A stretch of 64,000 bases of DNA from Xenopus tropicalis (taxonomy: Eukaryota > Chordata > Amphibia > Anura > Pipidae), in contig NC_030683.2 in the NCBI RefSeq assembly GCF_000004195.4, forward strand, positions 50,543,358 through 50,607,357, given 5' to 3'. The notes under the pieces were generated by a model that was given only the letters and a program-made list of their open reading frames with translations, was not told where the DNA came from and searched no databases. Below are positions 46,676 to 59,240 of this stretch, piece by piece (within the stretch, counting starts at the first letter, position 1; each line of letters starts with the position of its first letter). A program made the position numbers and the translations under genes.

Positions 46676-49600
46676 GCCTGTTTCACAGACATGCCTATGA
46701 TTAAGTACCAAGCAAGGTACGAAACGCGTAAGGCTTCTTAGCATACTGTATATGTGTACTTATTAATAAAGTTACTATATTTTTACTTTATACTTGAGCT
46801 GTAATTCTACTTTATCGGAACCCCGGAGTGCCTGCCTAACTCAAAAGAATCTTTTCCTATATAGCTCCTCAATGCTGAGGGTCTGGGGCATGAGCACCTG
46901 GACCTATCCGTTTACTGTGGTAAGCAATTTCCTACACTGAAAAGCTTAGAACTATATACCTCTTGTGTTTTTCACAGACTTGGCTTAGAAGCATTTCCAA
47001 TCTTCCTCCTTCAGAAAGTACCCCACACACTTCCAGTTTCCTGCTTTACAAAAACTGCCATGCAGTTCATCTTCATTTTAATTGTTTTACAAATTGTAAT
47101 TTGAAGTTTTAATTTCATTGAACTTGTAGAGTAGGTGTTAATTTGTGTAATATGAAGCAAAATCTTTTTTAATATAAAAAATTCTATTAAACAAGCCTTA
47201 CATAGATTTGTTTACACCTTTACACAATGCTTTACAGAGACTAAAGTTATTCATATCCATTCATATTGATTCATATTCATGCCTGTATGTTTTGGAGTGT
47301 GGGAGGAAACCCATGCAAACAAACAAACTCCTTGCAGATAGTGCCCAAGCTGAAAGCAAACTTTGAACCCCAGTGCTGCCCACTTGTGCTGCCGATGTGA
47401 AGTGTATCCTCAGCATTCAAGCAATTTTTTTTCTAAGACTTTTAAGGGCTCTTACACATGGGCGTGTCACCCTGCTTTCCCCATGGTGGATCTCACCTGG
47501 ACGAAACATGGCCTATACTTCCCTATTGGACACTAAGTATGGAGGAAGAGGGAATTCGGGGCACAAAACAGAGAGAAATTAGGCGGGAGTGGCAAATTTA
47601 GTGGGTAGATGGAGTGACTTTTGGGGATAGGAACAGCAGCAATATGACAAATGTATTGTGGGTAGATAAATTGGTATATGTGTGGGTAGGAAAAATAACT
47701 CTTTTCCTATGTCTCCTCCCACCACCATCAAGTAAAAACATCTGCTCCTGCCTTTGTGGATTCCCAAGGCACATTGGTGGCAATACATTCACACAAGCCT
47801 GACCAATGCTAATGGCACACTGCCAGTTTAAATGTTATTATGCTGCTGCTACCCCCACATATTCAACATCCCTACATTTACCATGTTGCTCCTACCCCCA
47901 CATTCTCCTTAAAGTTACATATGCCTTGCTGCCCCACATACTCACCAACTCCATATACTGTATGCCATGCTGACCCTACCCCCACATGTTCCTACTGTAA
48001 GTCAGAGTACAAAATAAGTTCATATGTTATGGCGTGTTTTGGTTTTTAACCAAATTAAGGGGTGGGGGCCAAGATAATATTTTTGTATGACGGCCCTGAC
48101 CGCAAGCAGGGGGAGAATCAAGCTTGTGACTGAGACCAATGCAGTGGTCAGAAGACAATTTTCCCAAGAAATGCAGCTATGCCGGGAGGTGCCAGTCTAT
48201 AAAAAATATGACTTTAGGTAAATAGTTAGTATAGAGAAGTGGTAATCCAATATGAAGCAATCTGTATCCAGAAATGTATACCTCAATCCGCCCTCTTATG
48301 CTGCTGGAACATTTTGGCCATTAACACAAATTTATGGGAAATTCTTGCATAACTGTGAAAGCATTTCAAAAAGCATAATGTCTGTAAATTACAGAGGTTG
48401 GGCAATCACTTTCCGGGAATAGGTCAAAGCCCATTTGATGCAATCGATATTTAAACATATAATGAGTGGCTCTGTGACATTTTACAAATTGTGAAATAAA
48501 TCTACTTTGAATCCACTACTTTTTAAGCTGAAGAGGTAAGAATTTCATAGTTGTTTTAATATCTTTTGCTAATAACATAATGAAACAACTTTAATTTAGG
48601 TGAAGTCTGTGGGGAAACTAAATAACGAATTACAAGTTTTGCAAGCAATCATTTTCAAAATTCCTGTTATAATGTTGTTCAAAAGTAAAACCCATAAAAT
48701 TACAAGATAGGGCTTTAATAATCTTGACACAATACAATTTTAAATTAAATATCAAAAAATACAATATGTCCTCTTTTGTAGTGGATGCTATGATAAATGG
48801 CATTTCCACTTTCTAGTAATGAATTTCTGAATAGTAGGTTACCACATTCCGTATACCAATGCCCATGGAAATTGCTGTGTTCTTACTTCTTGACACCCCA
48901 AGTAAAGGATACAGCCGGGTAAATCTGTGGCATGCTGGGGAATAAAAGAAGAATTGTGTATACTTTACTAATGTCATTTAACTGCAAACCTCTACTATCC
49001 TTTCACTCATCTCTATCTGGAGATGTAACTATTCCAGTTACATGTATGTAGGGATCATCAATAGATTTACAATGTGTGTTGTATTTGACTTTGAATGTGT
49101 TTTATAGTGATTTTTATAGTGCTGGAATCAGTTTCCACACTACGTATATCAACACCCATGGAAGTTGTAATGTTCTTTCTTCTTGACACCTAAACTAAAG
49201 GATACAATATTTTTTTTGCTGTAATTTTCTTCACTGTAAGCTCAAAGGTAGCCATTTAAGTGATACCCTTTGCAAGATGCAGCGGTCCTGAAATCAAAGA
49301 TGTACACCAATAATAGAGTTATCAATGACCAGGTCCAGACCACAACTCTTTTGTAAACCTCTGTTGTCTGTTCTGACTGCATGAACATATGTTTCTTTTT
49401 ACTTTTGTTACAAAAAATGACCTAATGTCTGTCTGGGATACCCACTTTTCATGTCCATATGGAAAAGAAATGATGGATAATTAGGCCATAGGAATGTGGA
49501 AAACATTTTGATGGTCCAAAACAGTTGTCATATTTATGCACAATTTAGCTGATCATCATGTTATGTATAGGGCTTTTTGTATAAAAAAAATTGTAGCAGT

Positions 49601-49803
49601 TCTTTTAAATTGATTTTGTTTCTTGATGAGCTTACATGTTACACTAACACGAATGAGGAAGGTACAAGGCTTATAGTCACTTTTGTTGGAGAAAAAAGCT
49701 TTGTGTTAAGGTGTCCTTATACAATTAGTTGTAAAGTGCTTATCACTTTAATTTATATATAAAAAAATATTTGTAAGAAATGTCAATTTAAATTTTTTTA
49801 CAG
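46676..49803. other. Intergenic D-E, remainder
   Basis: No exon recognised. A LINE-tail-like stretch (GTGTGGGAGGAAACCCATGC) lies near 47297. The rest is AT-rich and unassigned. Confidence 0.4.
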
Positions 49804-49976
49804 GTGATACAAAAAGGAGATGGCGAATTTAATGAAACAGGTCATTTTTACAATTACTGTTGTTCTGGTGCTGTTATGTCAGGCCCAGTCTCAAGAATCT
49901 GCTGTGTGTTCAGTTATACAAGGGCCACCGGGAAGAGACGGGAAAGATGGTGAAAGAGGGATGAAAGGGGATCCAG
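49804..49976 (+). CDS. Gene E exon: start, signal peptide, first collagen triplets
   Basis: Acceptor TTTTTTACAG, ATG at 49820, donor GTGAGA. The Cys segment [10 protein letters not shown] resembles genes B and C; six triplets follow. Confidence 0.88.
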
Positions 49977-52900
49977 GTGAGATTAAAGGGATAATGTCAG
50001 GAGAAAACTTGCATTTAAAGTGTCCCATCTGACATTTCTATGGCACTTAGGAGGGATGTTGAGTCTGACTCATGCTGCCATTTTCAGGGGAGCCACCATA
50101 GGTTAATATGGTCTTGTCTGCCTGTCACAACTCCTAATAATGTAAAACATGCTGTGGAGAGGTGACAGGTGACAGGATATGTGACAGGCAGAAGTATTTT
50201 CACTGGTCCATGTCCACCACTTAAGGAACTGTACATTTAATATTATTAATAATATTAATATTAAAAGGAGCGATTATTATTATTATTATTATTATTTTAG
50301 CTGCCCTGACCTGTGGTGGATAAAAATGCTGTAACATGCATTTTTGGGGACCAGAACTGCCTGTACTTGCTGTGTCAGGCAGCTTAATTTACATGTATAG
50401 GACATTGCATGGATAGCTTTAGACATCTCTTTACCGGCTTCTACAGTGTAGCTTGTATAGTATAAATATAGTGTATTCAGTAAAAATAAATGCAGGCACT
50501 CACATATGACCACATAAATCTTGCTAGGGTGCAGTCAGTGAGGACAGAAAGATAGGGAGACTGGAAAGTCTGCACTCACTGGTCTTATGATAAAACAGCA
50601 AGACTGAAGTTTAGGCTGTATCCCCAGCCTTTATCACAGAGGCAAGCCCCTCGCCCCGCCACCGCTGCTTCCCCCCCACACACTTGTGCACAAACACGCA
50701 CATGAGTGCCATTCAGGGTGGAGCGCAGCATTAAAACGCACAGATATATAAATATATATAATGAACTCATTGCTAAAAGTGCTTCCATGCAAGAAAGTTT
50801 AAGCATTGCATAGATCACAATGAACTCATTGCTAAAAGTGCTTCCATGCAAGAAAGTTTAAGCATTGCATAGATCACAATGAACTCATTGCTAAAAGTGC
50901 TTCCATGCAAGAAAGTTTAAGCATTGCATAGATCACAATGAACTCATTGCTAAAAGTGCTTCCATGCAAGAAAGTTTAAGCATTGCATAGATCACAATGA
51001 ACCCATTGCTAAAAGTGCTTCCATGCAAGAAAGTTTAAGCATTGCATAGATCACAATGAACTCATTGCTAAAAGTGCTCCCATGAAGAAAATATATTGCT
51101 AGTAAGACTTTAAGCAAATGGAATTTAGCTGAAGAGAGGGAAAGCCAAGCTATGCTACAAGAAAGTCTATGAAATAAGGTAATCAAAAGGAATAGCCAAA
51201 CTATCTGGTGCCAGGTATGGTGATGCTGTTTCAGAGATTTTTGATACTCTAAAACCTGTTGTTAAAGTGGCACGCAATCATTGTTGTAATGCCGCCATTG
51301 GTCAATTACAATTTCATGAGATCTTATTCTTGTTTATCCAGTACCACATTCAAAAGGTAAACATATGCAATACCTTAAGACAGAACTACATGGGGGGAGG
51401 GGGGGGGGCACTTAAAAAAAAATCAAGTTCAATTTGCCATGATTTGAGCAAACTGCAAGTACCTGTTTCCCTGCTTGCAGTGAACACAATGAAATGTTTT
51501 CAATATGATTTTTTAAACATTTTGTATTTAAAAGATAAAAATATTCTTGCCACCTAGACCATATTGGAATTTCAATAGAATTTAATGGGAATATTTAGGC
51601 ATATTTTGTTAACATGTATAATGTAAGAATTTACTCAACCACCATAAGCACATTCAAACCTTTGTCTGGATATAGGTCTAGCCGGACAAAATGGATCACA
51701 GGGCTTAAAGGGACCTGCAGGACCACATGGAAAAGCAGGTCCTCCAGGTCAAAAAGGAAATCAAGGGGAAAGAGGAACCAATGGTGAACCAGGTAATTAG
51801 TTCAAAACACAAATACTTCTAATTGGTAAAGATAGTACAAGCAGGCAATAAACAAATCATGCAAAGTTTTATTATTATAAAGAAACCTTGGTGAATCATC
51901 GGTGTCTTAAGTGCCTTAAGTTAGGTGCAATTATTCAACCTAACTGCACAAAGAAGCAAACAATGACACCCATAAATGCTTAAATTCCACACCACTAATG
52001 ATGTACTACTCGGGATCACACTGATTTACAAAACAGAGGAAGGGTACATGAGTGAAAGAGAGCGAAAGAGAAAGAAAAATAATCTATTTATCAAATATTT
52101 TCCAATTAAGGTCAGCAAGGACCAAAAGGGGAAAAAGGCTCACTTGGTACACCTGGCGCTCCTGGTAACCCAGGTCCTAAGGGATCAACAGGACCTCGTG
52201 GAATTCCAGGCGCTATGGGCACTACCAGTGCTCAAGGCATCAAAGGAGATCAAGGTAATCCAAACTGATTATTATTAGTTACCTAGACAACTTTTTACCA
52301 TTTGGCAGGTCATAATATGAAGTAAGATCTGTTTATTCACTTACACATTTTAAGTGCATAAACTTAAAATATTATGATAAATGTTAAATTTTCTGTTGTG
52401 AACTGAAGATTCATACTATATAAAAGTGTTTTGTAGATACATTTTTTTTTAAGCCTCCAGCATAAAGGCAGCATTAAAGGATTTACATGGTTTTAGACTG
52501 CTTTCAGCTCAACAACTCTGAACTTTGAAGGTCACACACCTCTTTCCTGGTTGAATGTCTTAACCATACTTTTTCTCCTGGTTTGTATACCTGGGCAGTT
52601 ATTTTTAAGTCTAACTATTTCTGCTTCCCAGTAGCTTTGGCCTGGTAATATTTAACTATATTTCTGATACCTGCCAACCTTTCTGCAACTTCACTTATAT
52701 AGCTGGTAGGGTTGGTAATTTTTTCATCTACATCCTCTCTAATAATAAAGTCTACAGGCAAATACACCTCCCTCCCAGACATCTCCACGAATAGGGAATA
52801 TCCTGTAGATGCTGAATGCCATCATAACATTTAGGAGAATGTCATCCCAAGCACTCTGATGGTTTTCCACAAATGAGGATAACATAGTAAGGAGTGTGAT

Positions 52901-55900
52901 GCCGATTCGCTCCACAAATCCATTTGCTTATGGGTAGTAAGGTGTAGTTCTTGTTTTGTGTATGCCTAACACTGAACATGTCTTTAAAGACTTTTGATTC
53001 AAAATTCCTAGCCTGGACTGCATGGAGGGGCCTTTGTACTCCATAATGACATTTAGAGTCCTCAATAAATCAATTTTTTTGTGACAGTTTTAGCTTCCTG
53101 GTCTTGGAGAGGGTAACCATCAGCCCATTTTGAGAAATATCACCAATCACTAGGATATGCTTGTTAGCCTTATGGGTTTATGCTAGCCTTATGGGATATG
53201 CTATCACAATACATCAATGACAACCCTTTACATAGGACGATCTGTTTGTGAAGATACCATTGGTGCCCTAGCAGTTTTCTTTTCATTTTTACGTGCCCAA
53301 TATATGTACAGTATAAAACATTATTTACACTTTCTTTGTATATTGTATTTTCTAGAAAACTTTCCAGTCTATTCAGTGTACTTGTTTGGTAACAAAGAGA
53401 AGTATAGCACTCCAAATTTCAGGCGGTGATTTCTGCAAAAAAACAGAAATGTGGAATGAAATATCATAGCTCTTAAATGCATACATTCTTTAAAGAAATA
53501 TAGCAGTGCGTCTTGTGCTGAAATCTATGGGCATATTACATGGAATACAGCTGATACTGGACTGCAGAGTTTTCTGCTATTTGTGCAATGCTCTTTTTAA
53601 AGGATAACTAAAGAAGTAGGGCAGAAATTTTGTACATTATGTTTTGGAAATCTGTAATCACAGCCCTTTAGCAGTGAAGATATGTGCCTCCGAAGATGCC
53701 CCCAGTAGCTCCCCATCTTCTTATTTGCTGATTCACTGCATATGCTCTGTGCTGCCGTCAGTTACTGAGATTAGGGACGTTCTTTCAATGTACTGTAAAT
53801 AGAATATAAATGTCGCAAAAATGATAAATTCAGATTATTAGTACATGATATCTCTGAAACCAGTGCATAGTGCATCAAAAGTTAATAATCAGCCCTGCAG
53901 TATCAGCTTTTATGACAAGTGAACCTCATTTTCTGCTTGATAATTTGTGACAACCCTTAGGCTGATGTCAGACGAGGCATAGGGCAGATATTTTCGGCAA
54001 GCAGAAAAGCGCTTTCTAAAAATTCCGCCCTACCCCTCCTACATGTGCCTGCACCGGAATGAATGAGATACACTCGGGTGCAGGCACATGTAGCCGCTAT
54101 ATGCATAAAAACGTGAGACTTTGCATTCTCTCATATAGGAGCCGTAGGGTGGAATTTTCAGCAAGCGCTTTTCCGCTTGCTGAAAATATCCGCCCTACGC
54201 CTTGTCTGGCATTAGCCTTAAGCTTAGCTTCTCAACAGCTGCCCAGAGCACACTCAGCATGTGAGTGTCAGAGACATTTCTAAAAGAATCCAAGAAGGGG
54301 AGCTCCTGTGACAACTTTGAAGTCCCGGGTCATTACTACTATAGAAAGGCTGTACCTTTTGGCTGCTTTAATAATTTCCCTATGTACAATATGGCATTTC
54401 TAGCTGTATTCATTTTTAGGGTTAAGTTTTCCATTCCATTAACAGTTTCCAAGGGGAAAGTTGGGGTTTTTAAGATACTTTGCTAGAGATGAGACTAAAA
54501 ACTAATGTAAACAGGATTCCTTTTCATCTAGAGATACCTGTCACCAAATATAATTGGAATCCCCTGGGCCTCATGTAAAATTCTATTTAGGGTGCCAACA
54601 CCACTAAAGTCTTTAGGAAGACAAAGCTAGCATAACTCAATGCAAATTAAGCGCTTGCTTAAATTAACTGACCAGTGTTTCAAAGAGAAATGCATGCCAT
54701 GCTCCAATTTAAGAATGGTAAGGCAGGAAACTGTACAGGCAGCTATGTCCAGCCCTTGTCAAGGCTATGAAATTGCCAAGCCCACATTACCATGGCACAT
54801 CTGATAAAAGAATATTAACCATACAAAAGCACTGATCGTCACAAACAAAAATAACTGTGCCATGTCAACTGCAAAATCATCTGGGGAGGTGCTCATTTTA
54901 TTTTAATGCTCTTCTAGGGAATCTAGCCTTTATAAAAATCTACTTCTCTCTGAGGCCATAATTATATTGTTATTGTTACTTTTTATGACTTATCTTTTAT
55001 ATCAATCCTTATATTATATATTTCAGTTCCAAATTGTAGAGCTGCTGAACAAAAAACAATCACAAATGGTCTCTGAATAGCACTGTCTACATCATATTAA
55101 AAGTTATTTGCAATTAACTCTCTCTTTATACATGATTTTCAGGTCTACAGGGACCAAAAGGAGAAACTGGGTTACGAGGTCCTGCAGGAGTATCTGGACC
55201 CCCTGGGAAAGATGGTTTTGCAGGTATTCCTGGTGCCAGTGGTATACCAGGACCATCTGGAATTAAAGGTTCAAAGGGGGACAAGGGAGACCCAGGTAAA
55301 TTAAAATCATGGCACAATCTGTTATAATAATGTATAATAATGACTATGTTATGGAAGAGAAGCAATCAGATGCTAACACTCAAACCACAGCCACTGGTGC
55401 TCAACACTGAACACACCTAATACAAAAAAACATAAACTCCCAAAACTATTTTATAATCTTAGGATGATAAAGTGGTTAAATGGACCCTTTTTAAAATAAA
55501 ATAGTAATATATATATATATACAGTATAATGCTAGAAATAAGGAATGACAATATTAGGAATGTGACAGAGAACCTGACGTGGTTAAGGACCAATATAGCA
55601 ACCAGACGTTTCGCTGTATGAAGATGGTAAAATAGCAAACATAATAATGTGTTGCTGATGCTGAATCTATATTTGGTACTTCCTAACAGTGGCCCTTTTA
55701 GTATACTAGCTATCTCTCCTGGATGGAGCCAGAAAGCTGTTCTTTCTAAATAAAGCTGGCTATTTCCTAGAAAGTGCTATAAAAAGTGCTATTAGCACTT
55801 ACTAATCCTCGTTCAAGGAGTCCCTGCTCTCTGACTTCTCCAAAGGTAATTGTCCTTCTGGGGTAAGATGTCTTTACTGGGGTCTTGTTGATCCCAGGCT

Positions 55901-58570
55901 CAGTGAAACATCCACCTGGTTCAACAGATGCAGGCAAAAGAGGAAGATCCATCCCTTTGCAAACACTATGTTAGAGTGTGAAAGGGAGTGGTCTACCTAT
56001 GAGCTGATAATGTACAACATGTAAATATAAAAATCTGTTACATGGGCCTCTTCACAGAAGCAGTGAAATTAAGAAGCGTAGGGTTTAAAGCTACAGAGCT
56101 TTTTTATGGGTCCCAACACAACAATTTAGTGTATTAAAATCTATACAAACACTGCCCATTGCATCTGTTATTTTGTGTGGAAAATGCTTCATGAAACACG
56201 GAGATCTTAACTACAACACAAGTATATGGGCTCAAAGGATCCCTGTCTTAAAGTGCTTCATGTGGGACTACTGGTTCATTGCTGAATACAACAAAACCAG
56301 TAGAAGGACTCACAAGACAAATGAAACCTTAATAATTACACTTACAAATAAACTTAATATTGCTGAATTGTATTTTATTTTACAATTTAAAATTTGGATT
56401 CTAAATGGCTAATAGCCATTCCTTCAATGTTTTTCCCTCAGATACCAGTCTGACCAAAAGAATTGAATTACTAGAAGAGAAATTACAAACGATACTGCTC
56501 AATCTAGAGGTTATGGAAAAACGTAAGTCAAAATGTAATGTTTCTGTAGTACATAATTGTGATTATCAACATGGACGCACAGTCCACATTACCGTCCACA
56601 GTACCGCCATAAAACCTTATAGTTTATTACATTTTAATAAAAAGGCTCTAAAATACAGCAATGGCATTTGCCATATTGTGCTACTAAAATAAACAGTTTG
56701 TATCTTGTGATAAAAAAACATTGTGTTTGATGTTAACTGAGTTGGCATAAATCCATTTTGATGGCAAAACAACAAAGTGCAAAAAACAGTTCTAAACACA
56801 AAAAAATTGCATTTTTTTTCTTCCACTTATAAATGGGGTTGCTGAGCTTCAGAATTTTCAAAAGCTAAAATAAATGAATGCAAAGGAAACTGAGAAATAA
56901 TTTTTCACATTGCATATATATTTTTTAACAACTTTTATTATATAGCCCAATAAATTTTTTCTTGCACTTGTGTCTGTAAAAGAAACAGAAAACCCAAAAC
57001 AGAGCCCTATTCTTTTACAGAATTAATTGTTTTTGTAATCTTTATTTCGGCTCAATAGTGGCCTTCCCAGACTAGTACCAGTAGAACATGGGTTACACTG
57101 GACTCTCTCACCCAGAATTGGCCTTCACTAAGAAAGGTGCAGGTTCTTGCAAACAACAAAACTGAACAAGTATTGAACGTCCAGGGTTTATTTACAGCAC
57201 AGTTTCTTAGAGGCGAGTGGTACAGGCAACACATGTAGAGTGTAATACAGGCTGACACTCCTCTGAGAATAGACTTTGCAGGAATCTCACTTCACCTCCG
57301 GAACACCCCGGGGTGGCAGGAATCACCTCAGGGAATTCTCTATTGTGATTTCCTATCTATCCACTAGGATCCATACACTACAGGCAATATGGCCTCAGAG
57401 AGATACCTCCAAAACTGCCACTCTATGTTGGAGCTCAGAACTGCTCTTTCTAGCTCAACCATAACTGCCTTGCACTCCTAGAGTGTACTATTATGGAAGC
57501 TACACCTGCCACTATCTAATGCATCATTCATGGAGGCCTGTTCCCCCACTTTAAATAGGCCCATGCACAGGCTCACAGCAACATCCACCCTGTTCCTCAG
57601 GTGGAAGCAAAGAAGAAGTGCCACTACTTTCACAGCACTGAGGCAGGAAGTGGTCACCCTACCTGCTAGCCAATAGCATATATTTGTAAATGAACTTACC
57701 TAGATACATTACCTTCTGCCCAGCAACTAAGGGGATTGAACCTATAGGGATTTTAAAACATAGAGGCTATTAACCCTATGGGTCCCTACATCTTGTATTC
57801 TACATTTGGCCGATGGACGAGTACAGCATATTTCCAAATCTTTATGTAGAGTGTTAATTTTCAGTTTAGAATGCATAGACACCATTATCTGGGTTAAGAT
57901 ACTTTTATTCAATGCATATTGAGCCCTTAAATGTTTTTAATTTTAAGGCATGGTGCTCCATATTACAGAAAGACCCTTTATGGAAAACCCTAGGTCCAAA
58001 GAATTCTTGAGAGTAGCATATAAATTAAAAAGGAGCATTAGGGTCTTTACTATGAATGCCCCTGTTTTTAACAATGAAAAAAGCATTATTTTTTAATGTT
58101 AAAAATAATTTTACTATATGCCCCTACAAAAATCATTATAGAAATTTTTGTGCATTGTATCAGCAGTATCAGCCCACAATCCTACCTGCTTTGTAAAAGG
58201 ATAAAAACATTACAGAAGGACTGCTGAAGGAGATAAAAATATTTTTTTCCTTCTCTTTCTCCTTTATTCCCTTTGAACTTTGAGCTCTGGTATATTTGGA
58301 TTATCATTTTGTTTGGGGTTTGAAGGAAAACTTCTTATACTGGTTGAGGAAACATATTGTGGATTTGTGATTATTCACTATAAAAGTTGTATAGCTGGGA
58401 TCACTTATACATATGGTATAGGTGTGGTGGATGGCAGATACACGTATATGTTTAAAAAGTCAAGAATTTAGCTTGAGCTTTATTATTGATTTATACCAGT
58501 ATCACTAATAATTGTTTTGCCACCTTTTTTAGGATATGGCTTTGAACCTTGGTTCCCACTTCGGAATTAA
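49804..58570 (+). CDS. Gene E: long-stalk collectin with no CRD exon seen
   Basis: Exons are 49804-49976 (ATG 49820), 51676-51792, 52111-52254, 55143-55295 and 56442-56522, plus a candidate last exon at 58533. The product has a signal peptide ([16 protein letters not shown]), SAVCSVIQG, about 52 Gly-X-Y triplets and a neck ([19 protein letters not shown]). The stalk is close in length to mammalian SP-D. One triplet has Ser for Gly (SAQ, codon AGT at 52227). After the neck donor at 56523 I find no CRD-like reading frame to the window end, over 7 kb. A candidate terminal exon after CCTTTTTTAG continues phase 1 with [12 protein letters not shown] and a stop at 58568, and AATAAA follows at 58794. 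The gene is therefore a CRD-less secreted collectin, a decaying gene, or one whose CRD lies beyond 64000. Confidence 0.78.
50760..51100 (+). repeat. 59-bp minisatellite, about 5.5 copies
   Basis: ATGAACTCATTGCTAAAAGT starts at 50761, 50820, 50879, 50938, 50997 (one change) and 51056. Copies are almost identical, so the array is recent. It lies in gene E intron 1. Confidence 0.93.
51676..51792 (+). CDS. Gene E exon: collagen
   Basis: 117 bases between GGATATAG and GTAATT, 13 perfect triplets. Confidence 0.9.
52111..52254 (+). CDS. Gene E exon: collagen with one broken triplet
   Basis: 144 bases between CCAATTAAG and GTAATC, 16 triplets. GTT is followed by SAQ, a Gly-to-Ser change explained by one G-to-A substitution. 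Confidence 0.9.
52540..53165 (-). pseudogene. Decayed Ty3/Gypsy-type integrase fragment
   Basis: Read on the minus strand, the three frames in turn show integrase-like stretches: [11 protein letters not shown], then KTRTTPYYP and ANGFVER, then [12 protein letters not shown], then a C-terminal stretch with YKPGEKVWL. Stops and frameshifts separate them. No LTRs were identified. It lies inside a gene E intron. Confidence 0.65.
53597..54432. mobile_element. TTAAAGGATAACTAAAG-type repeat split by a fold-back
   Basis: Starts TTTAAAGGATAACTAAAGAA; resumes after the inserted element and ends near GTTAAGTTTTCC. Same family as 46191-46675. Confidence 0.55.
53960..54217. mobile_element. Fold-back MITE nested in the repeat above
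   Basis: GGCTGATGTCAGACGAGGC and GCCTTGTCTGGCATTAGCC, flanked by TTA at 53957-53959 and 54218-54220. Long inner arms (GTGCAGGCACATGTAG) are also inverted. Confidence 0.85.
55143..55295 (+). CDS. Gene E exon: collagen
   Basis: 153 bases between GATTTTCAG and GTAAAT, 17 perfect triplets ending GDKGDPG. Confidence 0.92.
56442..56522 (+). CDS. Gene E exon: coiled-coil neck
   Basis: 81 bases between TTCCCTCAG and GTAAGT. It encodes [20 protein letters not shown], a clear heptad pattern, and leaves phase 1 as the other necks do. Confidence 0.87.
57030..57790. other. No gene seen; dispersed-repeat-like sequence
   Basis: This stretch has higher GC than its surroundings and no lectin-like frame. 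It may be an LTR or other repeat, but I found no second copy or target duplication. Confidence 0.3.
58533..58570 (+). CDS. Candidate terminal exon of gene E (short tail, stop)
   Basis: A pyrimidine tract and AG end at 58532. Joined in phase 1 to the neck exon, it adds twelve residues and a stop. There is no similarity to a lectin domain. The only support is the splice-site match, the frame and the poly(A) signal downstream. Confidence 0.35.
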
Positions 58571-58793
58571 AGAAAAGGAAGCTATATGAATCTGCTGCAG
58601 CTCCAGTACTTGTCAGAAGGCACAGCTCACATTGCCTCACCCTGAAGTTATAATGTAAAAAGAAAAAATAGATTATCGTATCTTTATTAATCCAGCATTT
58701 TTCTATACTATGTAGTTATGATATTTATAGTATTATAATAGATGTTGTGATCATTTTTACGATATCATGTCTATTGCCTGAGGCTATTAGCTA

Positions 58794-58799
58794 AATAAA
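58794..58799 (+). terminator. Candidate poly(A) signal of gene E
   Basis: AATAAA about 225 bases after the candidate stop codon. It sits in AT-rich sequence, so chance occurrence is possible. Confidence 0.4.
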
Positions 58800-58969
58800 A
58801 ACGATTAAAAATTATTAAATATCATTTTTTTACACAATATACATCCTCAGATTTACAGATGCATCACAACATATGACACACCAAAGCATCTGCATAGGCA
58901 AACAAACAATAACAGAGAGTAAGACGTAATATAAAGTGGAGAAATAATACTAGGGCTTGGATGATACCA

Positions 58970-59240
58970 TCAATAGTGATGAGCAAATCTGCCCTGTTTT
59001 GCTTCACCGAAAAATTTGCGAAACGAACGGAAAATTTGCAAAACATCGAAAAATCCGCGAAAAATGCATTTGTCACATGACTTTTTCATCTCCCGTGTCT
59101 TTTTTTGTTGCCCACGTCTTTTTATGTTGCTCATGTCTTTATTTCGTTGCACGTTTTTGTTGACGCTCAACAAATTTTCCCGCTGTGAATTTCCACAAAA
59201 CAATTCACCAATGGCAAAATGCAGAAATTCACTGCGTAAC
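58970..59240 (+). mobile_element. MITE of the GATGAGCGAATCTGTCC family
   Basis: TAGTGATGAGCAAATCTGCCC and CGAAAAATTTGCGAAACGAA, as at 17770. Confidence 0.5.
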
